A stretch of DNA of 64,000 nt from CAXMST01 sp963712765. Its GTDB lineage: Bacteria; Actinomycetota; Thermoleophilia; Solirubrobacterales; 70-9. Location: assembly GCA_963712765.1 (NCBI GenBank), contig CAVQIX010000006.1, positions 186,001-250,000 on the forward strand, read 5' to 3'. A model generated the notes under the pieces. That model was not told the origin of the DNA, searched no databases, and saw only the letters and a program-made list of their open reading frames with translations. Below, one piece after another: positions 53,674 to 61,882 of this stretch (position 1 is the stretch's first letter; each line of letters opens with the position of its first letter). Made by a program: the position numbers and the translations under genes.

Positions 53674-54646
53674 GGCTCCCATCTTCGTCGTCGGCTGTCC
53701 GCGCAGCGGCACCGGGATGCTGCGCGATCTGTTGCGCTCGCATTCGCGTATCTCCTTCCCGCCGGAGTCGCACTTCATCCCGCGCCTCTACCGCGGCTGG
53801 GGCGATCCCGGCTCGGCGGAGGAGGCTCGCGCGACGGGCGGGCGGATCCTCTCGCTGGCAACCGTGCGACGCTGGGAGGTGGGCCTGGAGCCCGCCGACT
53901 TCGAGGAGTGCCGCACGTATGCCGGCTGCGTCGATCTCATCTACGGGAACTATGCTGCGCGGCAGGGAAAGCAGCGCTGGGGAGACAAGACGCCCCAGTA
54001 CGTCTCGCGGATTCCGACGCTGGCCGAGGTCTTCCCCGGCGCGCGATTCATCCACATCATCCGTGACGGTCGCGACGTCGCGCTGTCGTGGCTCCGACGC
54101 CCCCATGGACCCCAGAACCTCTATTCAGCCGCGCGGACCTGGCAGTCGTTCGTCGCGATCGGCCGGCGCGACGGGGCCGCGCTCGGGGGCGCCTACGCGG
54201 AGGTGCGGTATGAGGCCCTGCTGGCCGACCCGGAGCCCGAGATGAGGAGGCTGTGTGAGTTCATCGGCGAGAGCTGGGAGCCGGGGCTCCTCAAGCCCGC
54301 ACCCCGGAGCCCCCGGTACCTGTCCCGCAGCGCCAAGGGGCAGGGGTTCCACAACCGGGCCGAGGTCGAGCGGGACAACTCCGGCAGGTGGCGTTCGGCG
54401 ATGAGCCCCGAGCAGAGGTCGCTGTTCGAATCGGTGGCCGCGCCGATGCTGAGCGACCTCGGCTACGAGACCGAGGGCCTGGCGAGACCGCTGACCGCGC
54501 CCCGCAGAGCGGTCTGGTGGCTCGACAACCTGATCAGGACGGTGGCTGCGAAGAGGAAGTTCACGCAGTTCTCACCGGCCGACGCGGCACTGCTGCTGCG
54601 CGGCGAGCTCCGGCGCCGGCTGCCGCGCGGCGCCCGAGGAGGCTAG
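53666..54646 (+). CDS. Sulfotransferase family protein (copy 2)
   Basis: 326 residues, clearly a tandem duplicate: IFVVGCPRSGTGMLRDLLRS, PESHFIPRLYRGWGDP, WGDKTPQYVSRIPTLAEVFP, RFIHIIRDGRDVALSWLRRPHG. The PAPS-binding motifs are intact in both copies; divergence is greatest in the middle and C-terminus, fitting different acceptors. GAGGAG precedes the ATG. Its stop shares the palindrome CTAG with the stop of the convergent PhoD gene. Confidence 0.93.
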   Translation: MAEAPIFVVGCPRSGTGMLRDLLRSHSRISFPPESHFIPRLYRGWGDPGSAEEARATGGRILSLATVRRWEVGLEPADFEECRTYAGCVDLIYGNYAARQGKQRWGDKTPQYVSRIPTLAEVFPGARFIHIIRDGRDVALSWLRRPHGPQNLYSAARTWQSFVAIGRRDGAALGGAYAEVRYEALLADPEPEMRRLCEFIGESWEPGLLKPAPRSPRYLSRSAKGQGFHNRAEVERDNSGRWRSAMSPEQRSLFESVAAPMLSDLGYETEGLARPLTAPRRAVWWLDNLIRTVAAKRKFTQFSPADAALLLRGELRRRLPRGARGG

Positions 54647-56217
54647 CGGCGCAGCACGTAGGGGCCGCAGGGCTCCTCGTCGACGTCGCTGACCGTGCCC
54701 CCCTTCTCGGTCTTGTAGGCGATCTTCAGCTTTTTCTTCGACGCGGTTACCTGCGCGTAGCTGTTCTGGTCCCCCTGGGCGCAGAACATCCCGACGCCGC
54801 TCGGTGGCGCCGGCTTGAAGAAGGCGTCGGCGAGGATCTCGCCGTTGCCGTCCCCACCGGTCACGTCGTCGATCTCGGCGAAGAACGTGTTGGTCGCCAC
54901 CGGTCCGATCACGTAATCGTTGTAGGGGGTGTCGCTGGCCCCCGAAGCGGCGTTGGCGGGAGCGACGTCGTCGGGGAAGGTCCGCTCCCGGATCACGTTC
55001 GCGAAGGCGGCATGGGTGTCGGTGGTGAAGAAGACGATGTCGTCGACCCCCTTCTTCTGCAGCCGCTTGAGCAGCTCGACGCGCTCGTGGGCGTAGCCCT
55101 CCCAGCGGTCGTAGGGCAGGCCGTAGAACTGCTGCAGCGGCGTCTCGTTCATGACCACCTTCCAGCGCGCCTTCGACTTCGAAACGTCCTTGATGAAGCG
55201 GTTCAGCTGCCGGCGGCCGAGCATCGTCCGCCCGGGGTCGTTGATCGCGTTCTTGCAGGCCTGCGAGACCGGCTTGGCGAGGGATGGGATCAGCAGAGCG
55301 AACAACGCCCTCTTGCTGTCGGGCGCGGTCGGAGCCAGATCTGGCGCACCGGTGTCGGGGTTGTCGCAGGTTCCGTTCACGTCGGCCTTGGCGGAGCGGA
55401 AGGAGCGCTCGTCGAGGAAGAAGACCTCGACGTTCTTGCCCCAGCGGAACTTCCGGTACAGGCCCTTCTTCTCGGAGTAGCCGACGGGTGCGTAGTCGGT
55501 GAACGCACGGACGCCGGCCGCATAGAGCGCCTCGCCGTCCTCGGGTATGGAGAAGTCGTTGACGAATTCATGGTCGTCCCAATGCGTGTACAGAGGGCCG
55601 CTGCCGCGCAGCTTCCGCAGGTTCCGCACCGCGTAGTTGAGCCGGTACTTCGCCCACTTCTGCTCGACCGTCAGCGCCGGGGGGCCGAAGACCCCGCTGT
55701 CGGAGTAGATCGTGTCCCCCATGAAGACGTTGAAGTCGTTCTTCTCACCGCGCATCGCCTTGAAGGCCTTGTAGTTGCCGAAGAACGGCTTCGACTCGCC
55801 CGGCTCGCGGGTGGGATCGGCGTCGCCGGTCACCGCGAAGCTGATCCGCTTGCCGCGCTTGCCCGCAGGGGCGGTCTTGAAGGTGCCCTTGTCGCTGCAC
55901 TTTCCCCTGCGGCAGAACCGGAACCAGTAGCGGGTCGCCGGCTTCAGACCGCTCTTGATCGTCACCTGGACCGTGCCGTCATCGCCGCGGAATGCCTTGA
56001 AGCTGCCGCGGGCGACGGCCGTCCGCATGCGGCGATCGGCGGCGACCCTGAGCTGGACCTTGCCGGGCTTGTCGTTGTGAGCCCAGACCTTGGCCGAGCG
56101 CGCCTCGACCTCGCCGGTGGCGACACCGAGGCTGAACCCCCCCGCCGCCTGAGCGGCCGCCGGTGCCAGCAGCAGCGCGGCGGCAACCGCGCCCAACAGA
56201 GCCACTCTGAAGATCAT
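54643..56217 (-). CDS. PhoD-like alkaline phosphatase, secreted
   Basis: 524 residues with a cleavable signal (VALLGAVAAALLLAPAAAQA) and an N-terminal Ig-like domain (~27-125, KVQLRVAADRRMRTA). The PhoD catalytic domain has GDADPTREPGE, VFMGDTIYSDSG, HWDDHEFVNDF and FFTTDTHAAFANV. Metal ligands Asp, Asn and His are present. It hydrolyses phosphodiesters or monoesters outside the cell. No Tat motif is obvious, unlike many PhoD proteins. It is convergent with the sulfotransferases and 7 bases downstream of the acylase gene. Confidence 0.92.
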   Translation of the reverse strand: MIFRVALLGAVAAALLLAPAAAQAAGGFSLGVATGEVEARSAKVWAHNDKPGKVQLRVAADRRMRTAVARGSFKAFRGDDGTVQVTIKSGLKPATRYWFRFCRRGKCSDKGTFKTAPAGKRGKRISFAVTGDADPTREPGESKPFFGNYKAFKAMRGEKNDFNVFMGDTIYSDSGVFGPPALTVEQKWAKYRLNYAVRNLRKLRGSGPLYTHWDDHEFVNDFSIPEDGEALYAAGVRAFTDYAPVGYSEKKGLYRKFRWGKNVEVFFLDERSFRSAKADVNGTCDNPDTGAPDLAPTAPDSKRALFALLIPSLAKPVSQACKNAINDPGRTMLGRRQLNRFIKDVSKSKARWKVVMNETPLQQFYGLPYDRWEGYAHERVELLKRLQKKGVDDIVFFTTDTHAAFANVIRERTFPDDVAPANAASGASDTPYNDYVIGPVATNTFFAEIDDVTGGDGNGEILADAFFKPAPPSGVGMFCAQGDQNSYAQVTASKKKLKIAYKTEKGGTVSDVDEEPCGPYVLRR

Positions 56218-56224
56218 CGGGGCC

Positions 56225-58690
56225 TCAGCGACTCCCGGTGAAGCTGATCACCTGCTGGATTCCGCTGGGCCGGTTGGTGTAGCGCATCGTCGTCGGAAGG
56301 AGGCCGGGAGCAAAGCTGATCCGCTCGGCGTCGGCGTCGGCGAACCAGTTGGCCGGATTCGCGTTCCCCTGCTGCTGCTCGAGCTGCTTGCCGGCCTGCG
56401 CAATCGCCGCCCAGACGGCGTCCTGACAGCGCTCGAGGTCGCCCTTTCCGCAGTAGGTGATCTTGAACGGCGCCTTGATCTCCTGGCCAAGCAGCCGCTT
56501 GATATCGCGCTCGAAGTACTGATACCAGCCGCTGTACTGACCGCCCGGAGGCGAGTCGAAGCGGGAGAAGAAGGAGTCGAGCTGATCGAGCTGTGACCCG
56601 ATCCTCGGCCTCATGAACGCGTCGGCGATCAGGTCCCAGGCGCCGTCCATGCTGGCGGCTCCGGGGTGGTCGATTCTGCCGTCGAGATTCTTGTCGAGCC
56701 GGCTACCGCCCTGAACCCGCCAATCCTTGATCACCGCGAGCATCTGCGCCGCCTGCGGATTCGGCGGCGTGGTGCCGTTGAGGAGACGGGCCAGGAGAGG
56801 CACCGTGCGGATCGCACGGACGTCCTGGGTCGCCGCCGCGTTCATCGCTGAGGTGACCGCCAACAGGTCCCAGCGACCGCCCTTGTCGAGCTTGCGCAGG
56901 TTCCGGTTCAGCAGGTCGACTCGCGCGGCGCTGCCGGAGCGGCCCCACTGATCATCGGCGGCGCCGAAGCCCTTCGCCACGTTGTTGTTCCAGTTGACCA
57001 TTGCCCCGCCCTTGGGGTTCTTGCCCCTCGGGTGGGTCTTCTTGCCCTCGTAGCCCTGCCACTCGTAGTCGCCTCTGCCGTCGGTGGGCAGGCCCGGATC
57101 GGTTCCCTGCGGGCGCTTCGGCAGCCGCCCGCTGGTGAACATCGCGTTGTCAGTGTTGTCGATGTAGAAGGAGTTGAAGGTCTGCGGCGTCTTGTTCGCG
57201 GCCTTGTAGAAGCTCTTCGGCGAATCGACCTTGCCGACCAGCGATAGACGGCGGAAGAAGAGCTGATCGCGGACGTCACGGCCGTAGCTCGAGCGACGCT
57301 CGGAGATCGCCACCCGCCTGCCGTCGACGGTCGCGTAGGCGACCACCGGGCCGTGCTTGGTGGTCATGAACTCGACCTTCTCGCCGTCCAGCGTGCCGGC
57401 GTTGAAGTTCTTCATGTCCATGCACTTGCCCTTGTACACGTACTTCGTGTCGCTGCCCTCGCAGAGCGTCTCGACGTACTGGTCGATGATGTCGGCGCTG
57501 GCCGAGGTGAGGGTCACGGCGAAGTCCTCGCTGCGGCCGATCAGCAGGTAGCCGGGGAACGGCGCCGAAGTGACCCCTCGCCACTTCAGCTTGCCCGCGT
57601 TCATGTCGATCTCGTAGGTGAAGCCGGGATAGAAGTAGCCGATCTGAGGACCGCCGACCATCAGCGGGACGCCCTTGTCGGAACGGTCGGCGTTGATCTG
57701 CAGCGTGTTCGAGGCGTTGATCGCCTCGGTGCTCAGGTTCTCGGCCTTCTGGCTGTTGGCGATCGCCGGATCGGGTGTGTAGCTGCCGTCGTCGATCACG
57801 ACACTGCCGGGCGTCGGCGTGCTCGGGATCTTTCCGTACTTGAACTGCCCGTCCACGGTCGTCGGCGCATCCTGGTTGCGGAACTGGCGCAGGTCGTTGA
57901 AGACCTTCATTCCCTTGCCACCGCCGAGACGACTCTGAAGTCCGTCGAGGAACTGCGAGCGCTCAGCCTCCTCGCCGCCACCCTCGCCGAGGAACTGACC
58001 CTTGAGCGCGTTGAGCGCGTAGATGTCGTTGCGTGTCCAGGGCTCGGTGTCGGGGCTGTTGGCCTCGAGGTAGGCGTTGATGCCCTTGATGAAGACGTCG
58101 ATGTCGTGGAGGACCGCCTTGCCCTCCTTGCCGGCGCTGTTGAGCACGTTCGTCTGCTTGGCGACGACCCGCTCCGTCTTGGCGCTGGGCTCGAAGTTCT
58201 TCAGACCTTCGATCAGACCGATTGCGGTCAGGCCGGGCACGTCGACTGCGGCAACGCGGGCGTTGAAGCGAGCCTGCGCGAGCAACAGAGCGCGATCCTC
58301 GGCCAGCAGGTATCCCGCGGCCCAGATACCGTCGTCCTTGGTATCGCCGGTGACATGGGGGACGTAGAAGCGGTCGCGCACCACCGTGACCCCTTCGCGG
58401 GGGACCTCCTCGACCGTGGTTGGTCCGTCGGGACCGACGCTGTTGAAGACCTCCGACTTGAAGAAGCTGTTGAGGTCGGGGTTGGTGACCTGATCGAACA
58501 GCGGCGTGAGGCCGTCGTACATCTCGGCCTGCTCCGACCCGCCGGGTGGAACCGGGAAACCCCCGTACTGCCCCGAGGGCACGATGTTGCGGGCGACGTC
58601 CGCATAGTCCTTTGCGGCCGCGTTGGTGGCCTGCAGGGCGAGCAGTCCGACGATGACGACGAGACTACTCAGGACGCGCTTGACGAACAA
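56225..58690 (-). CDS. Penicillin acylase-family Ntn hydrolase, secreted
   Basis: 821 residues with a signal peptide (VLSSLVVIVGLLALQATNAAA), an A-chain region (VVRDRFYVPHVTGDTKDDGIWAAGYLLAEDRALL) and a candidate autocleavage site before Ser327 (INASNTLQINADRS). The usual SNxW and NDPHL are altered to SNTL and VGGPQIG. TLTSASADIIDQYVE and INWNNNVAKG-like MVNWNNNVAKG support the family. It probably acts on N-acyl compounds such as acyl-homoserine lactones or lipopeptides. The start is TTG 58690 with AAGGAG 6 bases upstream. Confidence 0.88.
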   Translation of the reverse strand: MFVKRVLSSLVVIVGLLALQATNAAAKDYADVARNIVPSGQYGGFPVPPGGSEQAEMYDGLTPLFDQVTNPDLNSFFKSEVFNSVGPDGPTTVEEVPREGVTVVRDRFYVPHVTGDTKDDGIWAAGYLLAEDRALLLAQARFNARVAAVDVPGLTAIGLIEGLKNFEPSAKTERVVAKQTNVLNSAGKEGKAVLHDIDVFIKGINAYLEANSPDTEPWTRNDIYALNALKGQFLGEGGGEEAERSQFLDGLQSRLGGGKGMKVFNDLRQFRNQDAPTTVDGQFKYGKIPSTPTPGSVVIDDGSYTPDPAIANSQKAENLSTEAINASNTLQINADRSDKGVPLMVGGPQIGYFYPGFTYEIDMNAGKLKWRGVTSAPFPGYLLIGRSEDFAVTLTSASADIIDQYVETLCEGSDTKYVYKGKCMDMKNFNAGTLDGEKVEFMTTKHGPVVAYATVDGRRVAISERRSSYGRDVRDQLFFRRLSLVGKVDSPKSFYKAANKTPQTFNSFYIDNTDNAMFTSGRLPKRPQGTDPGLPTDGRGDYEWQGYEGKKTHPRGKNPKGGAMVNWNNNVAKGFGAADDQWGRSGSAARVDLLNRNLRKLDKGGRWDLLAVTSAMNAAATQDVRAIRTVPLLARLLNGTTPPNPQAAQMLAVIKDWRVQGGSRLDKNLDGRIDHPGAASMDGAWDLIADAFMRPRIGSQLDQLDSFFSRFDSPPGGQYSGWYQYFERDIKRLLGQEIKAPFKITYCGKGDLERCQDAVWAAIAQAGKQLEQQQGNANPANWFADADAERISFAPGLLPTTMRYTNRPSGIQQVISFTGSR

Positions 58691-58717
58691 TTTCTCTCCT
58701 TACCTCCACTGGACCCC

Positions 58718-58753
58718 CCGGTCAGGCGCGAACAATAGGGGACCGGTCAAGCG
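58718..58753. repeat. Direct repeat CCGGTCA(G/A)GCG upstream of acylase gene
   Basis: CCGGTCAGGCG (58718-58728) and CCGGTCAAGCG (58743-58753) lie 25 bases apart in the promoter region of the acylase gene, with GACCGGTC palindromic in the second copy. They could be regulator sites spaced about two helical turns and a half. Confidence 0.35.
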
Positions 58754-58761
58754 AGTTCCAG

Positions 58762-59703
58762 TCAGCCAGGGTTGTCGATCCGGCTCGCGGCTTGCGTGAT
58801 CGCCTCGACGGTCCCGGCGACCTGAACCGAGCTGAAGCGCCCTCCGCCCTCCGGGCCAAGACCATCCTCGCCAACGATCAGGTGACAGGGGACCCCGTGT
58901 CGGCGCGCACGGCGTGCGACCTCGCCGACAGCCTTGCCGGAAAGCGAGGTGGGGTCGACCCGACCTTCGCCGCTGATCAGCAGCGACGCCGATTCCAGCC
59001 TGCGATCGAACTCGAGCGTTCGGAGGACGTAGTCGGCACCGGGGACGAGCTTTGCGCCGTGCGCCCAGAACCCTCCGGCGAGACCCCCGGCGGCGCCGGT
59101 GAACGGAAGCCGCGAGGGGTCGTGCGGCAGCTGCCCGCGGACCCGCTCGAGCCGGGCCTCAAGCTGAGGCAGGTCCTCGGCCCCGGCGCCCTTCTGGGGC
59201 GCGTAGCGAAGCGCTCCCATGAAGCTGTCCCCGACATCGCAGAGGCAGACGACCTCGGCCTCGGAGAGATCGAAGCGGTCCAGGGCGCCGAGCCCTGCGT
59301 CGGTCGTCGCGCTGCCGCCGCAGGCGAGGATGACCCGCTCGGCGCCGGCCTGGAGGGCGGCGGCAATCAGCTCTCCGGTGCCCTCGCTTCCCGCCCGCAG
59401 GGGATCCAGTTCCCTCCCGGCCAACCGCGCGAGTCCCGAGGCCTCGGCGACGTCGACCACCGCCTCGCAACCGCCGGCGAGCAGCGCGAAGCGGGCGCTG
59501 ATCGGCTCACCGAGCGCATCGTGGGCCGAAGCCTCGATCCACTCCCCTCCCCGCGCGGCCAGCAGGACCTCCGCGGTGCCGTCGCCTCCGTCCGCCAGCG
59601 GGCAGATCTCGGCCGGGCCGGACAGGCCCCTCGCGATGGCCTCCGCCACCTCGGCGGCCGTCAGGGTTCCCTTGAACTTGTCGGGTGCGATCAGAGCGCT
59701 CAC
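58762..59703 (-). CDS. Glycerate kinase (GlxK/GarK type)
   Basis: 313 residues from GTG 59703 (SALIAPDKFKGTLTAAEVAEAI), the family N-terminus. ICPLADGGDGTAEVLLAARGG, VILACGGSATTDAGLG, GAAGGLAGGFWAHGAKLVPGADYVL and ISGEGRVDPTSLSGKAVGEVARRA follow. It phosphorylates D-glycerate to 2- or 3-phosphoglycerate. An in-frame GTG at 59757 would add 18 residues with no family match. It is divergent from the EamA carrier. Confidence 0.95.
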   Translation of the reverse strand: MSALIAPDKFKGTLTAAEVAEAIARGLSGPAEICPLADGGDGTAEVLLAARGGEWIEASAHDALGEPISARFALLAGGCEAVVDVAEASGLARLAGRELDPLRAGSEGTGELIAAALQAGAERVILACGGSATTDAGLGALDRFDLSEAEVVCLCDVGDSFMGALRYAPQKGAGAEDLPQLEARLERVRGQLPHDPSRLPFTGAAGGLAGGFWAHGAKLVPGADYVLRTLEFDRRLESASLLISGEGRVDPTSLSGKAVGEVARRARRHGVPCHLIVGEDGLGPEGGGRFSSVQVAGTVEAITQAASRIDNPG

Positions 59704-59771
59704 TTCGGAGCGGCCATCATTACCCGGATGAGAGCCGGATGGACCAGCCGCGGTCACGGGTGCGGTAGCTG

Positions 59772-60629
59772 ATGAGCGGCGAGCGCCTGGCCGCAGGCGG
59801 GCTGGTGATGGTCGGCGTGGTCTCGGTCCAGCTCGGCTCGGCGGTCGCGACGACGGTCTTCGACGACCTCGGGCCCGGCGGAGCCGTGTTCCTGCGGACC
59901 CTGTTCGCGGCCGCCGTCCTGCTCGCGATCTGGCGGCCCGCCCGCGGGATGCTTCGCGGGGCGACGCTGATCGACGTCCTCGCCTTCGGGGCGGTGCTGG
60001 CCGGCATGAACTGCTTCTTCTTCCTCGCCCTCGACCGGCTGCCGCTCGGGATCGCGGTGACGCTCGAGTTCACCGGGCCACTCGGGGTCGCGATCGCGAC
60101 CTCGCGGCGGGCCCGGGATGTGGTCTGGGTGGTGTTCGCCTCGGCCGGAATCCTGCTCCTCGCCCCCGGGATCGGCGATGGTCTCGATCCGCTCGGGGTT
60201 GTCTTCGCCCTGATCGCCGGGGCATTCTGGGGTGCCTACGTCCTGCTCTCATCGCGGGTCGGGCGGGGACCCAGCGGGCGGGCGGGGCTGGCCACCGCGA
60301 TGGGCTTTGCGACCTTGCTGTTGATCCCGATCGGGGTCGCGGACGGCGGTCGCGACCTGCTCGACCCCCGCCTGATCGCACTCGGTGTCGCGATCGCGAT
60401 GCTGAGCTCGGCGATCCCCTACCTGTCGGAGATGGAGGCGCTGCGGCGACTGCCTCCGGGAACGTTCGGCGTGCTGCTCAGCATGGAACCCGCCTTCGCC
60501 GCGCTGGTCGGGTTCGTGGCGCTGAACCAGGATCTGCTTACCCGCGAGCTTGCCGCGATCGCGCTGATCGTGATCGCCAGCGCCGGCGCCCTGAGCACCG
60601 AACCCGCGGTAGAGGCAGCCGAGGCCTGA
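59772..60629 (+). CDS. EamA/DMT-family exporter
   Basis: 285 residues with ten hydrophobic helices in two EamA halves: ATTVFDDLGPGGAVFLRTLFAAAVLLAI and LDRLPLGIAVTLEFTGPLGVAIA in the first, then FALIAGAFWGAYVLLSSRVGRG, ALRRLPPGTFGVLLSMEPAFAALVGF in the second. The latter block is characteristic of the RhtA (threonine/homoserine exporter) branch. The exact substrate is not known. Confidence 0.92.
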   Translation: MSGERLAAGGLVMVGVVSVQLGSAVATTVFDDLGPGGAVFLRTLFAAAVLLAIWRPARGMLRGATLIDVLAFGAVLAGMNCFFFLALDRLPLGIAVTLEFTGPLGVAIATSRRARDVVWVVFASAGILLLAPGIGDGLDPLGVVFALIAGAFWGAYVLLSSRVGRGPSGRAGLATAMGFATLLLIPIGVADGGRDLLDPRLIALGVAIAMLSSAIPYLSEMEALRRLPPGTFGVLLSMEPAFAALVGFVALNQDLLTRELAAIALIVIASAGALSTEPAVEAAEA

Positions 60630-60654
60630 GGGGCGTGAGGGGACCGGCGGGAGC

Positions 60655-61560
60655 TCAGCGCTCGAGTAGCGCCAGCAGGCGCGGCACGATGATCTCGTGG
60701 GCGTCCTCCTGCAGGTAGTGGCCCGCCCCCTCGATCCTGGTCACCTCGGCGCCGGGGAAGGTTCCCAGCCAGAGCCGCTCGAGCACCTCCGGGGTGAAGG
60801 CGACGTCCTTCATCGCCCAGCAGATCGCGACCGGCCGATCGGAGAAGGCCTCGAGGCCCGCCTCGATCTCGGCCAGCAGATCCGAGACGGAGCCCTCAGG
60901 ACCGGAAGGTATCTGCCGAGGGAAGACGAGGATCGGGGTTCGCGAGGCCCAGTCCGGGTGCGGGGCGAGGTAGGCCTGCTTGACCGTATCGGTGAGGCGA
61001 TCCCGCTTCTCGATCCCCGCCCGGAACAGGAACACGTGCTTGAACAGGTCCAGGCCCTTGACCATGACCTCGCCGACGCCGGGAATCCTGAAGGCGACCA
61101 GCGGCGGGGGCAGCTTCACCTTCTCCGGCGGCCGGTGGGCGAAGGTGTTGAGGATGCAGAGCGAGGCGATCCGCTCCGGGTGACGGGTCGCCCAGCCGAG
61201 GCCGATCGGTCCACCCCAATCCTGGACGACGGGCGTCGCATCGTGGAGATCGAGGGACTCGAGCAGCGCCTCGCAGCGATCGAGGTGATTGGCGATCGTA
61301 TAGAGGGAGGCGTCGTCGGGCTTGTCGGAGCGCCCAAAGCCGAGGTGGTCGAGGACGATCGCCCGGTGGCCGGCTGCGACGACCTCGGGAATGAAGTTGC
61401 GGTACAGGTAGCCCCAGGTCGGGTTGCCGTGGACCATCACCACCGGCCTGCCGTCCCGCGGCCCCTGATCGACGTAGTGCATGCGGCCGTCGGAGGAGTC
61501 GAACCACAGCGGCTCATACGGCCAGGTGCAGTCAAAGGTCCAATCGATCGCTGTGCTCAT
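60655..61560 (-). CDS. Haloalkane dehalogenase-like alpha/beta hydrolase
   Basis: 301 residues. The oxyanion motif is HGNPTWGYLYRNF and the nucleophile elbow is VVQDWGGPIGLG with Asp114 (dehalogenases and epoxide hydrolases use Asp, esterases Ser). Trp115 is a likely halide-binding residue. The catalytic His is in GAGHYLQED. It would hydrolyse a carbon-halogen or related bond via an alkyl-enzyme ester. True halide activity is not proven by sequence. Confidence 0.9.
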   Translation of the reverse strand: MSTAIDWTFDCTWPYEPLWFDSSDGRMHYVDQGPRDGRPVVMVHGNPTWGYLYRNFIPEVVAAGHRAIVLDHLGFGRSDKPDDASLYTIANHLDRCEALLESLDLHDATPVVQDWGGPIGLGWATRHPERIASLCILNTFAHRPPEKVKLPPPLVAFRIPGVGEVMVKGLDLFKHVFLFRAGIEKRDRLTDTVKQAYLAPHPDWASRTPILVFPRQIPSGPEGSVSDLLAEIEAGLEAFSDRPVAICWAMKDVAFTPEVLERLWLGTFPGAEVTRIEGAGHYLQEDAHEIIVPRLLALLER

Positions 61561-61610
61561 GGGCGCTCCTCGGCTCGGCTGCAGGTCGCACGAGCCTACC
61601 TTTCGGGACT

Positions 61611-61814
61611 TCAGCCCCTGCCGGACCCTCGCGGGCTCGCGGGCGCCGAGCGGCGCTCGAAGCCGGGGCAGGCGAGGACCGGAAGCGTCGGATAGCGGGC
61701 GTAGGCGGGTTCCTCGCGAGACCGCCCGCAGAGCGAGAAGGTGGACCCGCGCGTGTTCGGGACCAATTGCTGGTATCGGCAGCGATCGCAGAGCCCTGCC
61801 GGCTGGGAACTCAT
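61611..61814 (-). CDS. Small zinc-ribbon-like protein
   Basis: 67 residues with LCDRCRYQQLVPNTRGSTFSLC, then RYPTLPVLACPGFE, giving CxxC...C...C spaced as a small zinc-binding domain. The TRGSxFSLC and YPxLPVxxCPGFE pattern is conserved in short actinobacterial proteins of unknown role. ATG 61814. The C-terminus is Arg/Ser/Gly-rich. Confidence 0.72.
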   Translation of the reverse strand: MSSQPAGLCDRCRYQQLVPNTRGSTFSLCGRSREEPAYARYPTLPVLACPGFERRSAPASPRGSGRG

Positions 61815-61882
61815 CGAGGCGAGTCTAGAGGCGCCGCCTGTCGGGCCCTGCTCTACTTCACTTTGTATAGTATTGGCCCTCA

